Shown: in pieces, positions 11,501 through 22,399 of the stretch
Numbering within the stretch: the stretch's first letter is position 1
Layout: the number at the start of each line of letters is the position of its first letter
Source: Bos javanicus
Lineage: Eukaryota; Chordata; Mammalia; Artiodactyla; Bovidae
Length of the DNA: 64,000 nt
Direction: 5' to 3'
NCBI RefSeq assembly: GCF_032452875.1
Contig: NC_083881.1
Location: 63,805,689-63,869,688 of the forward strand
Notes under the pieces: model-generated
What the model was told of the DNA's origin: nothing
What the model saw: the letters and a program-made list of their open reading frames with translations, nothing else
Databases searched by the model: none
Translations under genes and position numbers: made by a program

Positions 11501-11740
11501 TTCATCACCATCAGTATTAAGCAGCAATGGTTATTTAGACTCTTCTACAACCCAGATTAAGCTTTCCTCAATAACATGCCCATCACTTTTGAGAGGTGAT
11601 AGACTCCTTTCCATTGTGGTTTTTGGGCAATGCTTTGGGTGGTTTTTGAATTCTCATGTTCAAGGTCTGTGCTGCTGTTAAAATCGTGGTTGACATCTGC
11701 ACTATCTGTAATAATTTAATAACACGCTTACACTTCAGGA

Positions 11741-11980
11741 GGCTTCCCTGGTGGCTCAGATGGTAAAGCATCTGCCTGTAATGCGGGAGACCTGGGTTCG
11801 ATCCCTGGGTCAGGAAGATTCCCCTGGGTTCGATCCCTGGGTCAGGAAGAGAAGGAAATGGCTACCCACTCCAGTATTCTTGCCTGGGAAATCCCATGGA
11901 CAGAGGAGCCTGATAGGCTACAGTCCATGGGGTCGCAAAGGATCAATGCAACTGAGTGACTTCACTTTCACTTTTCATTC
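11741..11980 (+). mobile_element. Bov-tA SINE with internal tandem duplication
   Basis: Sense copy with head 'ggcttccctggtggctcag'. The B-box region is duplicated: the 28-bp block starting 'cctgggttcgatccctgg' occurs at 11791-11818 and again, identical, at 11823-11850. The tail ends 'cttcactttcacttttc'. Confidence 0.9.
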
Positions 11981-13075
11981 TATATCCCATTTCTCTACAA
12001 AAGGTCATTTGTTCTTCATCTCTCTCATGAAAATCATCTATCTTTCCCCCAAAGCTATGCTGCCCTTAGAGACAGTTGCCAAAGTGGGTGCTTGTGGCCT
12101 ACTGGGCTTCACACAGTGTTATGACAGTTGTCTCCTGTGGTCTCCATGGGCCGACCTGGGTACCTAGAATTGGTCAGGCTCACAAAGGACATATGATCTA
12201 GGCTTACAGGAGGCTGACGTACTGGCCAACCTCTGATTTATTGAACTACCAGCAGGGAGGGCAATTCTCCATGACAGGGTATTGCTGGCTGGGGTCTCCA
12301 GGATACCACTCCTTTGCCAGTCTTCCCAGAAATTCAAATTACTAGTCAGGAGTTTGTGTGGTGAGCATCAAGTCAAAGTGGAGGACACTGGATGGTCTTG
12401 AGTGGTACCTCGTCCTGGATGTGCAGAAGCCTGAAGCTCATCCTCTGTCTCACAGCTCCATGGCCGTAGGTACAGGATGGATAAGTCACTTCCTCCTCTG
12501 GACAGAACTTGGGGAGGGACAGAAGGAGGAGCCTGGGCTGGTTGGCTGCCCTTCCACCAACCAGAGACCTTAGGGTTCTATATCCTTTCTTGGATACTCA
12601 CTTCAGTAAAATTGATTTCATTCATTCAGAGGAAGTCTTCTAGTTGTCTTAACTGCACTTCAGAGGCTTTTACCAAGTTTCCACAACATGAGCCCACGTC
12701 ACACCCTCTGTGCCTTTGCCAGACGACCGGATCCTCTTCTGTGATGTTGGCCTCCCACTGTATTCCCATTCATGGTCTCATCCTTCCTCTCCAGCCTGAA
12801 TTGAATCCTCCAACTGACTTTCTCTCCAGCACATCCAACTCAGCCCATCCAAACTCGTCTTGGGCTTCTCCCATCCCCTACCTGCTGTCTCCCCAGATGG
12901 AGGCCCCAGTGTCCATTGAGCCTCTCCAACCCAAACCCTGAGGCAGCCGTGGGTCTTCTTTATCTTCTTTCTTTACCTCCCATGCCCATCATTTTGAGCC
13001 CTGCAACTTTCTCTCCTCCCCCCCGCCCCCGCCACAATTTAAGTACATTGAATTTACTGCAAGATATGATGATAT
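11981..13075. other. Intergenic stretch, unique-looking
   Basis: No gene or named repeat. A + strand frame of 154 codons at 12477-12941 is low-complexity (S/P rich) from pyrimidine-rich DNA. A C-rich run lies at about 13015-13035. Confidence 0.45.
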
Positions 13076-13078
13076 GAA

Positions 13079-13153
13079 GGACAGGGAAGGCTGGCATGCT
13101 GCAGTCTGTGGGGTTGTAAAGAGTGGGGCACGACTGAGCGACTGAACAACAAC
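13079..13153 (+). mobile_element. BovB 3' tip, sense
   Basis: About 75 bp of the BovB terminus: 'gacagggaaggctggcatgc', 'ggcacgactgagcgactgaa', then an 'caacaac' tail. An extreme 5' truncation. Confidence 0.75.
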
Positions 13154-13186
13154 GATGATGTACAGTGCCATGCCATCCTTGTCTGG

Positions 13187-13340
13187 TGAAAGTGAAAGTC
13201 GCTCAGTCGTGTCCAGCTCTTTGTGACTCCATGGACTTACATACTCCATGGAATTCTCCAGGCCAGAATACTGGAGTGGGTAGCCTTTCTCTTCTCCAGC
13301 AGATCTTCCCGACCCAGGAATTGAACTGGGGTCTGTCCAG
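13187..13340 (-). mobile_element. Bov-tA SINE, head missing
   Basis: Antisense copy from 'gtgaaagtgaaagtcgctc' to 'cccaggaattgaactgg'. The tRNA-like head is replaced by unrelated sequence after about 13335. Confidence 0.8.
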
Positions 13341-13693
13341 CAGTCATCATTCATAATAAAGCTAGATGTAGATGTCTGATGTTTGCTCTTGCACCCTTAT
13401 TTCTTCAAAAGTCAATCCCTAGTTCGTTGCTTCCCATACACCTGGCTACCAGACCAGAACACAGCAGTTGTTAGGAGCAACCATTACACGTGGAGAGAGG
13501 AGCCGAGAGAAAGGAAATAGAGCCCACAAATTACTCTAAAGTTTGGATCAGGAATAGCTGGTCAAACTTTGCAACATATTGTGCAAGGATTACAGAGCAG
13601 CTTAAAGTCAAATAAAAGTTATTAGTGCCTTCAATTAACATCCGTTGGCTACTTGAGAACAAGAACCATTGCTAATTATCTAGTTGGTGCTGT

Positions 13694-13906
13694 GTGTGCA
13701 TGCTCAGTCGCTTCAGTCGTGTCTGACTCTTCTCGACCTTATGGACTGTAGTGCGCTAGGCTCTTCTGTCCATGGGATTCACCAGGCAAGAATACTAGAG
13801 TGGGTTGCCATTCCTTTCTCCAGGGGATCTTCCTGACCCAGGGGTCAAACCTGGGTGTCCCGCATTGCAGGCAGATTCTTCACTGTCTGAGCCACCAGGG
13901 AAGCCC
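13694..13906 (-). mobile_element. Bov-tA SINE, full length
   Basis: Antisense, complete from 'tgcatgctcagtcgcttcag' to the head complement 'gagccaccagggaagccc' ending at 13906. Confidence 0.9.
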
Positions 13907-14498
13907 AGTTTGTTCTGTACTCCTTCAGATTTTAAATCTATCCCTGAGAACACTGCCCTGTCTTCTCTGGCACAAGGACAGCATTTCCTAGGACGCCACT
14001 CCTCAGAGTGTGAACAGGAAGACCTCAAACAGCTCCAGGTTCCTCTGCTGCAGACTTCTTAAACTATGTCGACAGCCCAGGAGGGGACTGTCACAAGCAG
14101 GTTCACCCCAAGCTCTTAGAGCAGGTTTTGAGGAGCACTTTACAGCAATCTAGAATCTCTTTTGGCCAAAGACTTCCTTGCTGGTCTGACAGCCTCTGGT
14201 GGTACAGTCACCAGTGACCCAACTAAAACGCAGGCACCACACCCTCTCTCTGTTTACAAAACTTCAGTGGCTCTTCATCTACGGGACAGACTCCAGGCTC
14301 CTTGGCCCAGCGGCTATGCCTTTCAAATCCTGCCTACCTCCCTCGCCAGTCTCAACATGTCCCTCTTTGAGCCTCCTTATAATAATAAACTTCTTGTTTT
14401 GGTTTGGTTTAGTTGCTTGATTTGTTTGTTTTCCCCAACCATCCTGGGTCTTTGCTGCCTCCGTCCTGGAATGTTCTCACCAGTTAACTTCTCCTTGC
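13907..14498. other. Intergenic stretch without a recognised feature
   Basis: Unique-looking. The 113-codon + frame at 14162-14503 has no recognisable domain and runs into a SINE. Confidence 0.45.
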
Positions 14499-14507
14499 CC
14501 TGAAAGG

Positions 14508-14675
14508 GGGCTCCCCTGGTGGTTCAGGCAGTAAGTAATCTGCCTGCAATGCAGGAGACCCAGGTTCAATCCCTGGGTCAGGAAGATAGCCTACAGAAGG
14601 GAATGGCTACCCACTCCAGCATCCCATGGGGTCGCAAAGAGTTGGACACGACTGACACTTTGACTTTGACTTTGT
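14508..14675 (+). mobile_element. Bov-tA SINE with internal deletion
   Basis: Sense copy beginning 'ggctcccctggtggttcag' and ending in 'tgactttgactttg'. The middle 'ttcttgcctggagaatccc' segment is shortened to 'ccagcatcccatgggg'. It is flanked by the perfect 9-bp target-site duplication cctgaaagg at 14499-14507 and 14676-14684. Confidence 0.9.
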
Positions 14676-14684
14676 CCTGAAAGG

Positions 14685-16439
14685 ATCTCCAAAAGGGACA
14701 AAGCTCCCCTCCTCTAGGAAGTCTCCTCTGCCTCCCGCCTCTCTCTGTGCTGGTCGGGTCAGGGTCCCCTCTTTGTGCTGTTGCTGTGCACCAGGCATCT
14801 CTCTGTCCTTGAACTCGCCGCATGCTGGTATTTCAGAGTCTGCATGCCTGCCTCCCCCGACCAGGCATCAAGGCCCCCCCTGCAGTCAGTCCTTGGCCCT
14901 TCCTTCCTTCCCAGCCCCTGATGTGGCGTTGGGAGGCACTGGGGCAGAGCTGAACTTGTTGGCAGCCTGTTCACAGGCCCCCTTGATGGGCTTGCTTCCG
15001 CAACGCCCTATTCCCAGCAGTTTCATATCCACAGTGTAATCAATTCCTAATGTCAGTGCCCCAAATCTGAAGGCCCTTGACTTTCTAGAGTTCCTTCCAT
15101 GAGCAAGCACCACCTGAAAAGTTATTTTTGTTTGGAGAAGTGATGGGGAGCAAGGGCTCCAGAGACAGGGGTTTCATCCTGACTCTCCTCTTACAAGCGG
15201 TGTAACTCCGGACAAGGGTTCCACTCCATGCACCTCAGTTTGGTCTCCTGTAAACAGGAATGGCAAGTGCACCCAGCTCATACAGTTGTAACAGGGGTTA
15301 AGTGGGTTTGTATGTGTAAACACGTAGAGTCACGCCTGGCCCAGAGTGAGCACTGCATAACGTTAGCCTGTCTTGTTATTTTCATGGGGAAATACTTCCT
15401 TGCTTCTTCCAGTTTCCAATGACCCCAGGCATTCTTTGATTTGTGGCAGCAAAACTCTATTCTCTGCCTGTCTCCCCACAAGACTTTCTGTGTGCTTGTC
15501 TACGTGGCCTTTTCCATGCCTTATAAGGACACTTCAATTGGATAAGCCATCTTAATCCAGCAGGCTGTCATCTCGACTCTTACCTTAAATGCATCTGCAT
15601 GGATCCTATTTCCAAACAAGGTCCCATCTGAGGTTCCAGGTATACATGAATTTTGCAAGGACACTATTCAACTGATTACAATCAGTCTCTGGGTTTAGGG
15701 GTTCCAGATCAGAAAATCACCTAGGAGCCCTGGATGTTTCATAACGACCCATTAGCATAACTTTGAAGCTTTTATGTTTTCTATAGTTCTGTAGTCCTCT
15801 CAAGTTCTCAACACAGCCCAATACGGGCAGAGTCGAGACAGAAAGAGACACACAGCCCAAGCTCTCCAGTTCTCCTTTATAACTCACATGTTTGAACTCA
15901 AGGAGCTAAAGAGAATGCTGACAAATGAAGAAAAATACTATGGGAAGATTTAATTTTACACCCCTCATCTTATGCCTCTTATACCTTAGTATATTTGCTC
16001 AAAAATGCTGCCCATCAACCCAGAAACTCTTTGCATGTTTGCTCAAGTGCTTTTGTTCATATGGCCCATGGCTTTGACCACTGGTGCCCAAAGACTGAGC
16101 TATAAGAAAAGAGGAAAGGGCACGTATGTACGGATGGGTTCCCGCAGTGTACGTGAGAGCATCAGTCATTATGAACCACCCAGCTGGCTCTCTGATGGAC
16201 CCCACTACACTGCCCATCTCAGAGGCCAGAGGGTGTGGACTCAGGAGAGGCAGAAAACTCAATCTCATTATTCATACGCTCAGAAAGAGCGTGAGTACCA
16301 TATATAAAAGGACCAGAAAGATTACAAACAGGATAAGGAACTACAAGCAAATAACATTTTAAAGGCTTTAAAAGCAGTAAATGTGTACTTGTTTGGTAAT
16401 ATTGTAGAAGTTGCCTTAAAAAACAAAATCTAAAAACTA
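14685..16439. other. Intergenic stretch with one MIR-like piece
   Basis: A diverged MIR-like segment lies at about 15150-15370 ('ctgtaaacaggaatggcaag', 'gagcactgcataacg'). The rest is unassigned. Short frames at 14773-15113 and 15999-16362 lack motifs and splice context. Confidence 0.45.
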
Positions 16440-16545
16440 GCCTGTAGGCTCTGTGAGGTTAGGATACTGAAATCTGTCACTGCAATGCCCAGCCCATAGG
16501 AGGCATTCAATAAATCATCCTTGACCGAATGAATGTTGAGCTTTT
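16440..16545 (+). mobile_element. L2-like 3' end
   Basis: Pattern 'aatgcccagcccataggagg' then 'cattcaataaatcatcc' and 'gaatgaatg' is the usual ending of an L2 LINE. Weak and diverged. Confidence 0.45.
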
Positions 16546-16565
16546 GTTAAATGCCTGCCACGTAC

Positions 16566-18248
16566 CAGATTAGATCAGATCAGTCACTCAGTCGTGTCCG
16601 ACTCTTTGCAACCCCATGAATCGCAGCACGCCAGGCCTCCCTGTCCATCACCAACTCCCGGAGTTCACCCAGACTCACGTCCATCGAGTCAGTGATGCCA
16701 TCCAGCCATCTCATCCTCTGTCGTCCCCTTCTCCTCCTGCCCCCAATCCCTCCCAGCATCAGAGTCTTTTCCAATGAGTCAACTCTTGACATGAGGTGGC
16801 CAAAGTACTGGAGTTTCAGCTTTAGCATCATTCCTTCCAAAGAAATCCCAGGGCTGATCTCCTTCAGAATGGACTGGTTGGATCTCCTTGCAGTCCAAGG
16901 GACTCTCAAGAGTCTTCTCCAACACCACAGTTCAAAAGCATCAATTCTTTGGCGCTCAGCCTTCTTCACAGTCCAACTCTCACATCCATACATGACCACA
17001 GGAAAAACCATAGCCTTGACTAGATGGACCTTTGTTGGCAAAGTAATGTCTCTGCTTTTCAATATGCTATCTAGGTTGGTCATAACTTTCCTTCCAAGGA
17101 GTAAGCGTCTTTTAATTTCATGGCTGCAGTCACCATCTGCAGTGATTTTGGAGCCCAGAAAAATAAAGTCTGACACTGTTTCCACTGTTTCTCCATCTAT
17201 TTCCCAAGAAGTGGTGGGACCAGATGCCATGATCTTCGTTTTCTGAATGTTGAGCTTTAAGCCCACTTTTTCACTCTCCACTTTCACTTTCATCAAGAGG
17301 CTTTTGAGTTCCTCTTCACTTTCTGCCATAAGGGTGGTGTCATCTGCATATCTGAGGTTATTGATATTTCTCCTGGCAATCTTGATTCCAGCTTGTGTTT
17401 CTTCCAGTCCAGCGTTTCTCATGATGTACTCTGCATATAAGTTAAATAAACAGGGTGACAATATACAGCCTTGACATACTCCTTTTCCTATTTGGAACCA
17501 GTCTGTTGTTCCATGTCCAGTTCTAACTCTTGCTTCCTGACCTGCATACAAATTTCTCAAGAGGCAGATCAGGTGGTCTGGTATTCCCATCTCTTTCAGA
17601 ATTTTCCACGGTTTATTGTGATCCACACCGTCAAAGACTTTGGCATAGTCAATAAAGCAGAAATAAATGTTTTTCTGGAACTCTTTTGCTTTTTCTATGA
17701 TTCAGCAGATGTTGGCAATTTGATCTCTGGTTCCTCTTCGTTTTCTAAAATCAGCTTGAACATCTGGAAGCTCATGGTTCACATATTGCTGAAGCTTGGC
17801 TTGGAGAATTTTGAGCATTACTTTACTAGCGTGTGAGATGAGTGCAATTGTGTCGTAGTTTGAGCATTCTTTGGCATTGCCTTTCTGTGGGATTGGAATG
17901 AAAACTGACCTTTTCCAGTGCTGTGGCCACTGCTGAGTTTTCCAAATTTGCTGGCACATTGAGTGCAGCACTTTCACAGCATCATGTTTCAAAATTTGGA
18001 ATAGCTCAACTGGAATTCCATCACCTCCACTAGCTTTGTTCGTAGTGATGCTTTCTAAGGCCCACTTGACTTCACATTCCAGCATGTCTGGCTCTAGGTG
18101 AGTGATCACACCATCGTGATTATCTGGGTCGTGAAGATCTTTTTTGTACAGTTCTTCTGTGTATTCTTGCCACCTCTTCTTAATATCTTCTGCTTCTGTT
18201 AGGTCCATACCATTTCTGTCCTTTATCGAGCTCATCTTTGCATGAAAT
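16566..18248 (-). mobile_element. BovB (RTE) LINE, 5'-truncated, near-intact ORF2 3' half
   Basis: Read on the minus strand, a frame from 18235 down to 16580 codes the central and C-terminal part of BovB ORF2. In order it shows the 'GIPVELFQILK' region before the RT palm, 'CILSPCLFNLYAEYIM', the catalytic YADD box ('LRYADDTTLM'), and the C-terminal 'RRSNQSILKEISP' region. The only break is one TGA at 17702-17704, where the copy near 52630 has TGG (Trp), splitting it into 177- and 348-residue open stretches. The endonuclease half is missing, since the element stops at 'catgaaatgcc' near 18248. RTE elements of this type mobilise by target-primed reverse transcription and supply the 3' end shared with Bov-A SINEs. 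This copy cannot move by itself. Confidence 0.93.
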
Positions 18249-18289
18249 GCCAGGCACAGAGTAAATTAAAATACCCCTTAGAAACAATA

Positions 18290-19250
18290 TAGAATTGATT
18301 CAGAATGAGCAGCATAAAATTTCTTTACTTAAAAAACTGCATTGAGTTAAAAACTATAAAGGTCATGGGGATAACGAAATGGCATAGATTTCACAAGGAA
18401 CCCTTGAAAAGTAGCCATCTGGTCTTTTCAATAAATAGTGCTGGGATAGCTTGACCACTGTCTAACACAATATCCCTCCCAATTAAATATGGATTAAAGA
18501 CTTGAATGTAAGACCCCAAACCTTAAACGTTCTAGAAGAAAACATCCGTGGTAAGCTCCTTGACACCAGTATTGGCGATGAATTTTGGGATGTGACACCA
18601 AAAGCAGAAATAAATGAGGCGTGCATCACACTAAAAGCTTCTGCAGAGCAAAGCAAAGCATCAATAAAATGAAAAGGCAGCCCACCAGATGGGAGGAAAT
18701 ATTTGCAAGTCTTATATCTGATAAGGGCTTAATACCCCAAATATATAAAGGATTTACACAACTCATTAGCAAAAAAAAAAAAAAAGGCACTATGATTTAA
18801 AAATGGGCAAAAGGGACTTTCCTGTTGGTCCAGTGATTAGAAGTCTGTCTGCCAGCGTAGGTGACATGGGTTTGATCCCTGGTCCAGGAAGATTCCGCAT
18901 GCTGCAGAGCAAATAGACTAATGGTCGCCATGGGTTGGGGGTGGAGGAATGGGTGATGGCGGTCAAAGGTACAAATTTCCAGTTTATAAGATGAAAAATT
19001 TCTGGTGATCTAATGTACAGTATGGTGGCTATAGTTAATAATACTATACTATGTACTTTAACATTGCTAACAGTAAATCGTGAATGTTCTCCCTAAAAAA
19101 AAAAAAACTATGTGAAGTGATAGATATATTAACTTAATCATGGTAATATTTTACAATATATACGTGTATCAAGTCATCACATTGTACACCTTAAACTTAC
19201 ACAATGTTAGATGTCAATTATATCTCAATAAAGCTGGGAATAAAATACTC
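18290..19250 (+). mobile_element. L1 3' portion, split by a CHR SINE
   Basis: Sense L1 ORF2/3' UTR debris related to the element at 1-1955. Both contain 'cctagaagaaaacat'-type, 'gggatgtgacacc'-type and 'ctatagttaataatactata' blocks. It ends 'gtcaattatatctcaataaa'. Boundaries are approximate. Confidence 0.7.
18813..18912 (+). mobile_element. CHR-type SINE fragment
   Basis: Sense head 'gggactttcctgttggtcca', then 'gggtttgatccctggtccag' and 'gaagattccgcatgctgcag'. About 100 bp, inserted in the surrounding L1. Confidence 0.75.
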
Positions 19251-19299
19251 CAGCAAAAAAAAGTTCATTGACAATAAGTGATTAAGACCTGATTGTCAA

Positions 19300-19440
19300 C
19301 TTAGAGGGGTGGGATGAGGTGGGAAGTAGGTTCAAGAGGGAGGGGACGTATGTGTACCTATGGCTGATTCATTTGATGTATGGTAGAAACCAACACAATA
19401 TCATAAAACAATTATCCTTCAATTAAAAGGAAGACCTGCA
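19300..19440 (+). mobile_element. L1 3' UTR tip
   Basis: Blocks 'gtatgtgtacctatggctga', 'tggtagaaaccaacacaata' and 'caattatccttcaattaaaa' mark a ruminant L1 3' end. It lacks a long A tail. Confidence 0.7.
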
Positions 19441-19860
19441 AGGGGCAGAGATCAGGGATGAAGGAGGGCAGGGACTTACAGAGAGGCCAGTCCTGTTCTC
19501 AGATTCAGGTGTGACATAAGTTAAAGGGAGGAAGTGGCTTGTTTGGACTTTGCTGGGGGTTGAGTCAGGACCCAGGCCCCTCACAGGTAGAAGTAAATCC
19601 CCAGGAGGAGGAACCTGACCAGGGCGCTCCACATTGCTGCCTGAAGACTGGACCAGATCCCAGAGCGTACGCTTAGCCTCTAGTCAAGGGGACGCTCAGG
19701 GACACCTCTGGCCTTGCTGTGGAGTGCCCCTCCACATTAGACAGGACCCATAGGCAAAGGAAAAACCCTGAGCCCCAGCTGTCCTGGAAGGAAAGTCCTC
19801 TTGAAGTGGGTAGCGTAATTAACATGATTTCAGAGACGGAAAGTACACACTTTAAGAATC
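19441..19860. other. Intergenic stretch without a recognised feature
   Basis: Unique-looking; nothing supportable on either strand. Confidence 0.45.
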
Positions 19861-20108
19861 CAGGGACTTCTCTGGAAGTCCAGTGATTAACAACCTGCCT
19901 TCCAACACTGGATTTGAGCCCTCGCTGGGTTTGATTCCTGGGGACATGTGTTTGATTCCTGGTTGGGAAATAAGATCCCACATGTGGGGCAACTGATGAG
20001 CCCCCGTGTCACAACTAGAGAGAAGCCCACATGCCACAAGGCAAGATCCCACATATGACAACTAAGACCCGACACAGCCAAAAATGAATAAATAAATATT
20101 TTTTAAAA
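19861..20108 (+). mobile_element. CHR-type SINE
   Basis: Sense copy: 'cagggacttctctggaagtc', 'ggttgggaaataagatccca', 'gagaagcccacatgccac', 'caaaaatgaataaataaa'. The 'tttgattcctgg' block is repeated (near 19930 and 19951), a small internal duplication. Confidence 0.8.
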
Positions 20109-20606
20109 ACAATCCACTCACATGCGAAGACCTCTGAGTGAGAGGCTGCTGAGCTGGGATATAAATTCCTACTGCCACACTCTTAGCCACACTGCCTTCT
20201 ACAGCCTCCCTAACTCCAGGGTTCTAAATCTCAATTCCCTTTTCTGAAAAAGCAGAACAGGTTCCTAGCTCCAAGTTACTGGGGCTATTGAACAGCATGA
20301 TGTACATCACAGCCCAGCATCCAGCAAGCCGATGGGAACCAACGGGGTTCGGCCGTGCTGTGCTCCTTCCCTGTCTCGGCTTCTCACGTCAGGCCCTCAG
20401 TTCTCTCCCAGTGATAAGCATCTTAAAGGGCTTTCCGTGGTTCTGCTGAAGTTCTAGAATAAACTATTTGGACCTATGAAAAAGTGATCTGTGACTTGTA
20501 AAAGCTACCTCATTCTCTGGCCTGTCATGGGTAGGATGTTACTCTTCATGTTTACCTGGAAGACTTTACGGGAGGATAAAGGACAGGATAAAGCCCAATG
20601 TCCACC
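20109..20606. other. Intergenic stretch without a recognised feature
   Basis: Unique-looking sequence; no open frame or repeat that I can name. Confidence 0.45.
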
Positions 20607-20832
20607 TTGGGCTTCCCAGGTGGTGTTAGTGGTAAAGAACCTGACTGCCAATGCAGGAGAACTAAGAGGTGCTGGTACAATCCCTGGGTCGGGAAGGTCC
20701 CCTGGAGGAGGAAATGGCAACCCACTCCAGTATTCTTGCCTGGAAAATCCCATGAACAGAGAAGCCTGGGCAGGCTACAGTCCCTGGGGTCCCCAAAAGT
20801 CGGACATGACTAAAAGTGACTTAATACACCAC
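20607..20832 (+). mobile_element. Bov-tA SINE (head variant)
   Basis: Sense copy starting 'gggcttcccaggtggtgtta', with 'gtaaagaacctgactgcc' and 'caacccactccagtattctt', ending near 'ctaaaagtgacttaatac'. Confidence 0.85.
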
Positions 20833-21314
20833 ACAAAGGACAGGAAGTGAGGAGAGAGCCCAGGGCCCACCTATGACAGACACGCGTGGGACTTCTACCT
20901 CCCTCCACCCTCCACCCTGATGACCAGGCAGCAGGAATGCTATTTTGGTTTAACTAAAATAAGGGAATTAGGAGGATTACTTTCCAACTAAAATGAGAGA
21001 CTGCTGAAAGAACTTAAGATGGTTAGTCCAGAGACCAAGGAGTTTAGGGGAACTCAGCTAACTGGGTGCTGGCACCTGTTTGAAATCAGGGCTTCTTGGG
21101 GATCAAGAGTTGCTGAAACCACTTCCATTTGATGAGGTTTCTGGTGTATTAAAGGAAAAAAAGTTTTTGGTTTTCTTTTTTTCTTTTTAAGGAAAAATAT
21201 TTAGTATTTTAGAAAATCCTAAAGTGGTATTGCAAATACTATGGCATATCTCAAGTATTGCCTTTAACAAATGTTAATACAAAATACTGAATGTAATACA
21301 AATGTTCTAGTCAT
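20833..21314. other. Intergenic stretch without a recognised feature
   Basis: AT-rich and unassigned. A purine/pyrimidine tract lies near 21154-21190. Confidence 0.45.
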
Positions 21315-21326
21315 AGGGTAATTACT

Positions 21327-21549
21327 TGTTGTTTAGTCACTAAGTCATGTCCTACTCTTTTGTGACTCCATGGATTGTAGCCCACCAGGCTCCTCTGCCC
21401 ATGGGATTTTTGTACTCTCGAAAGAGTACTGGAATGGGTGGCCATTTCCTCCTCCAGGGGACCTTCCCCACCCAGGGATCAAACCCACTTCTCTTGAGTC
21501 TCCTGCATTGGCAGGCAGATTCTTTACCACTGAGTCACCTGAGAAGCCC
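21327..21549 (-). mobile_element. Bov-tA SINE, full length with clear target-site duplication
   Basis: Antisense, from 'tgttgtttagtcactaagtc' to 'cacctgagaagccc'. It is bracketed by the perfect 12-bp duplication agggtaattact at 21315-21326 and 21550-21561. Confidence 0.95.
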
Positions 21550-21567
21550 AGGGTAATTACTAGATGT

Positions 21568-21843
21568 AGGAGAAGGCAATGGCACCTCACTCCAGTACTC
21601 TTGCTTGGAAAATCCCATGGATGGAGGAGCCTGGTAGGCTGCAGTCCATGGGGTCTCGAAGAGTCGGACACGACTGAGCGTCTTCACTTTCACTTTTCAC
21701 TTTCATGCATTGGAGAAGGAAATGGCAACCCAGTGTTCTTGCCTGGAGAATCCCAGGGACAGGGGAGCCTGGTGGGCTGCCCTCTATGGGGTCACACAGA
21801 GTTGGACACAACTGAAGCGACTTAGCAGCAGCAGCAGCAGCAG
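21568..21843 (+). mobile_element. Bov-A2 SINE with (AGC)n tail
   Basis: Two-monomer copy: 'aggagaaggcaatggcacc', the linker 'ttcacttttcactttcatgc', the second monomer 'ggagaaggaaatggcaac', then 'gaagcgacttagcagcagc' with about six AGC units. It starts only about 7 bp after the neighbouring SINE's duplication. Confidence 0.92.
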
Positions 21844-22399
21844 GCATATGTTGACAGTCTTAATTCACAGTGTACTGCATGCAATGATGGCTTGCAATGG
21901 GACACAATGTTTTTCAATCCTATCAGGACACTGACTTGCAAAAAAAAAAAAAAATGTCAACATTTGGAGTCTGAAGGTGGGTCTGAGTGTGGTCTGTTTT
22001 TGTCATGACGGACCCAATGGAAGGGATCCTGGACATTCTGCTGGCCACAGAGATCAGAATGCGGCCCGGGAGCCCACACATGGAGAAGACGGGGTTCTCT
22101 TGGGCTGTGCACCCCCCACCGCCTAACGCCCAGCAAGGAGCCTGAGATGCCGGGTGGGGTGGGGAGTAGTTAGTGAGTTACACAGTTGACAGGTGCACAC
22201 GACATCCATGCTGCCGGAGCAACTATTTGTAACTTTCGTGGGTCCAAGGAACCCTCTGAAAGTCTGATGAAACCCAGGACCTTCTCAGAAGAATTCCATC
22301 GCCCCACCCATCCATGCACATTCTCCCCTAAAGAGCCCCCGGGAGTCCACAGACCCCACGGTGAAGCCTCTGGCCCAAGACGGGCACTGGCACTTTCTA
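21844..22399. other. Upstream flank of SNX31
   Basis: No repeat I can name apart from an A14-type run near 21941. GC content rises towards the right, leading into the CpG-dense region. It could hold distal promoter elements, but none is identifiable by eye. Confidence 0.45.

Noticed and set aside
12477..12941. 154-codon open frame on the + strand
   Set aside because: Low-complexity Ser/Pro/Leu-rich translation of pyrimidine-rich DNA, with no motif or splice context.
13012..13035. G-quadruplex or regulatory C-rich tract
   Set aside because: Too short and irregular to claim; just a C-rich run between repeats.
15999..16362. Opposing short frames as a gene near the BovB
   Set aside because: Both strands are open by chance over the same bases. 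No splice sites, domain or repeat family could be assigned.
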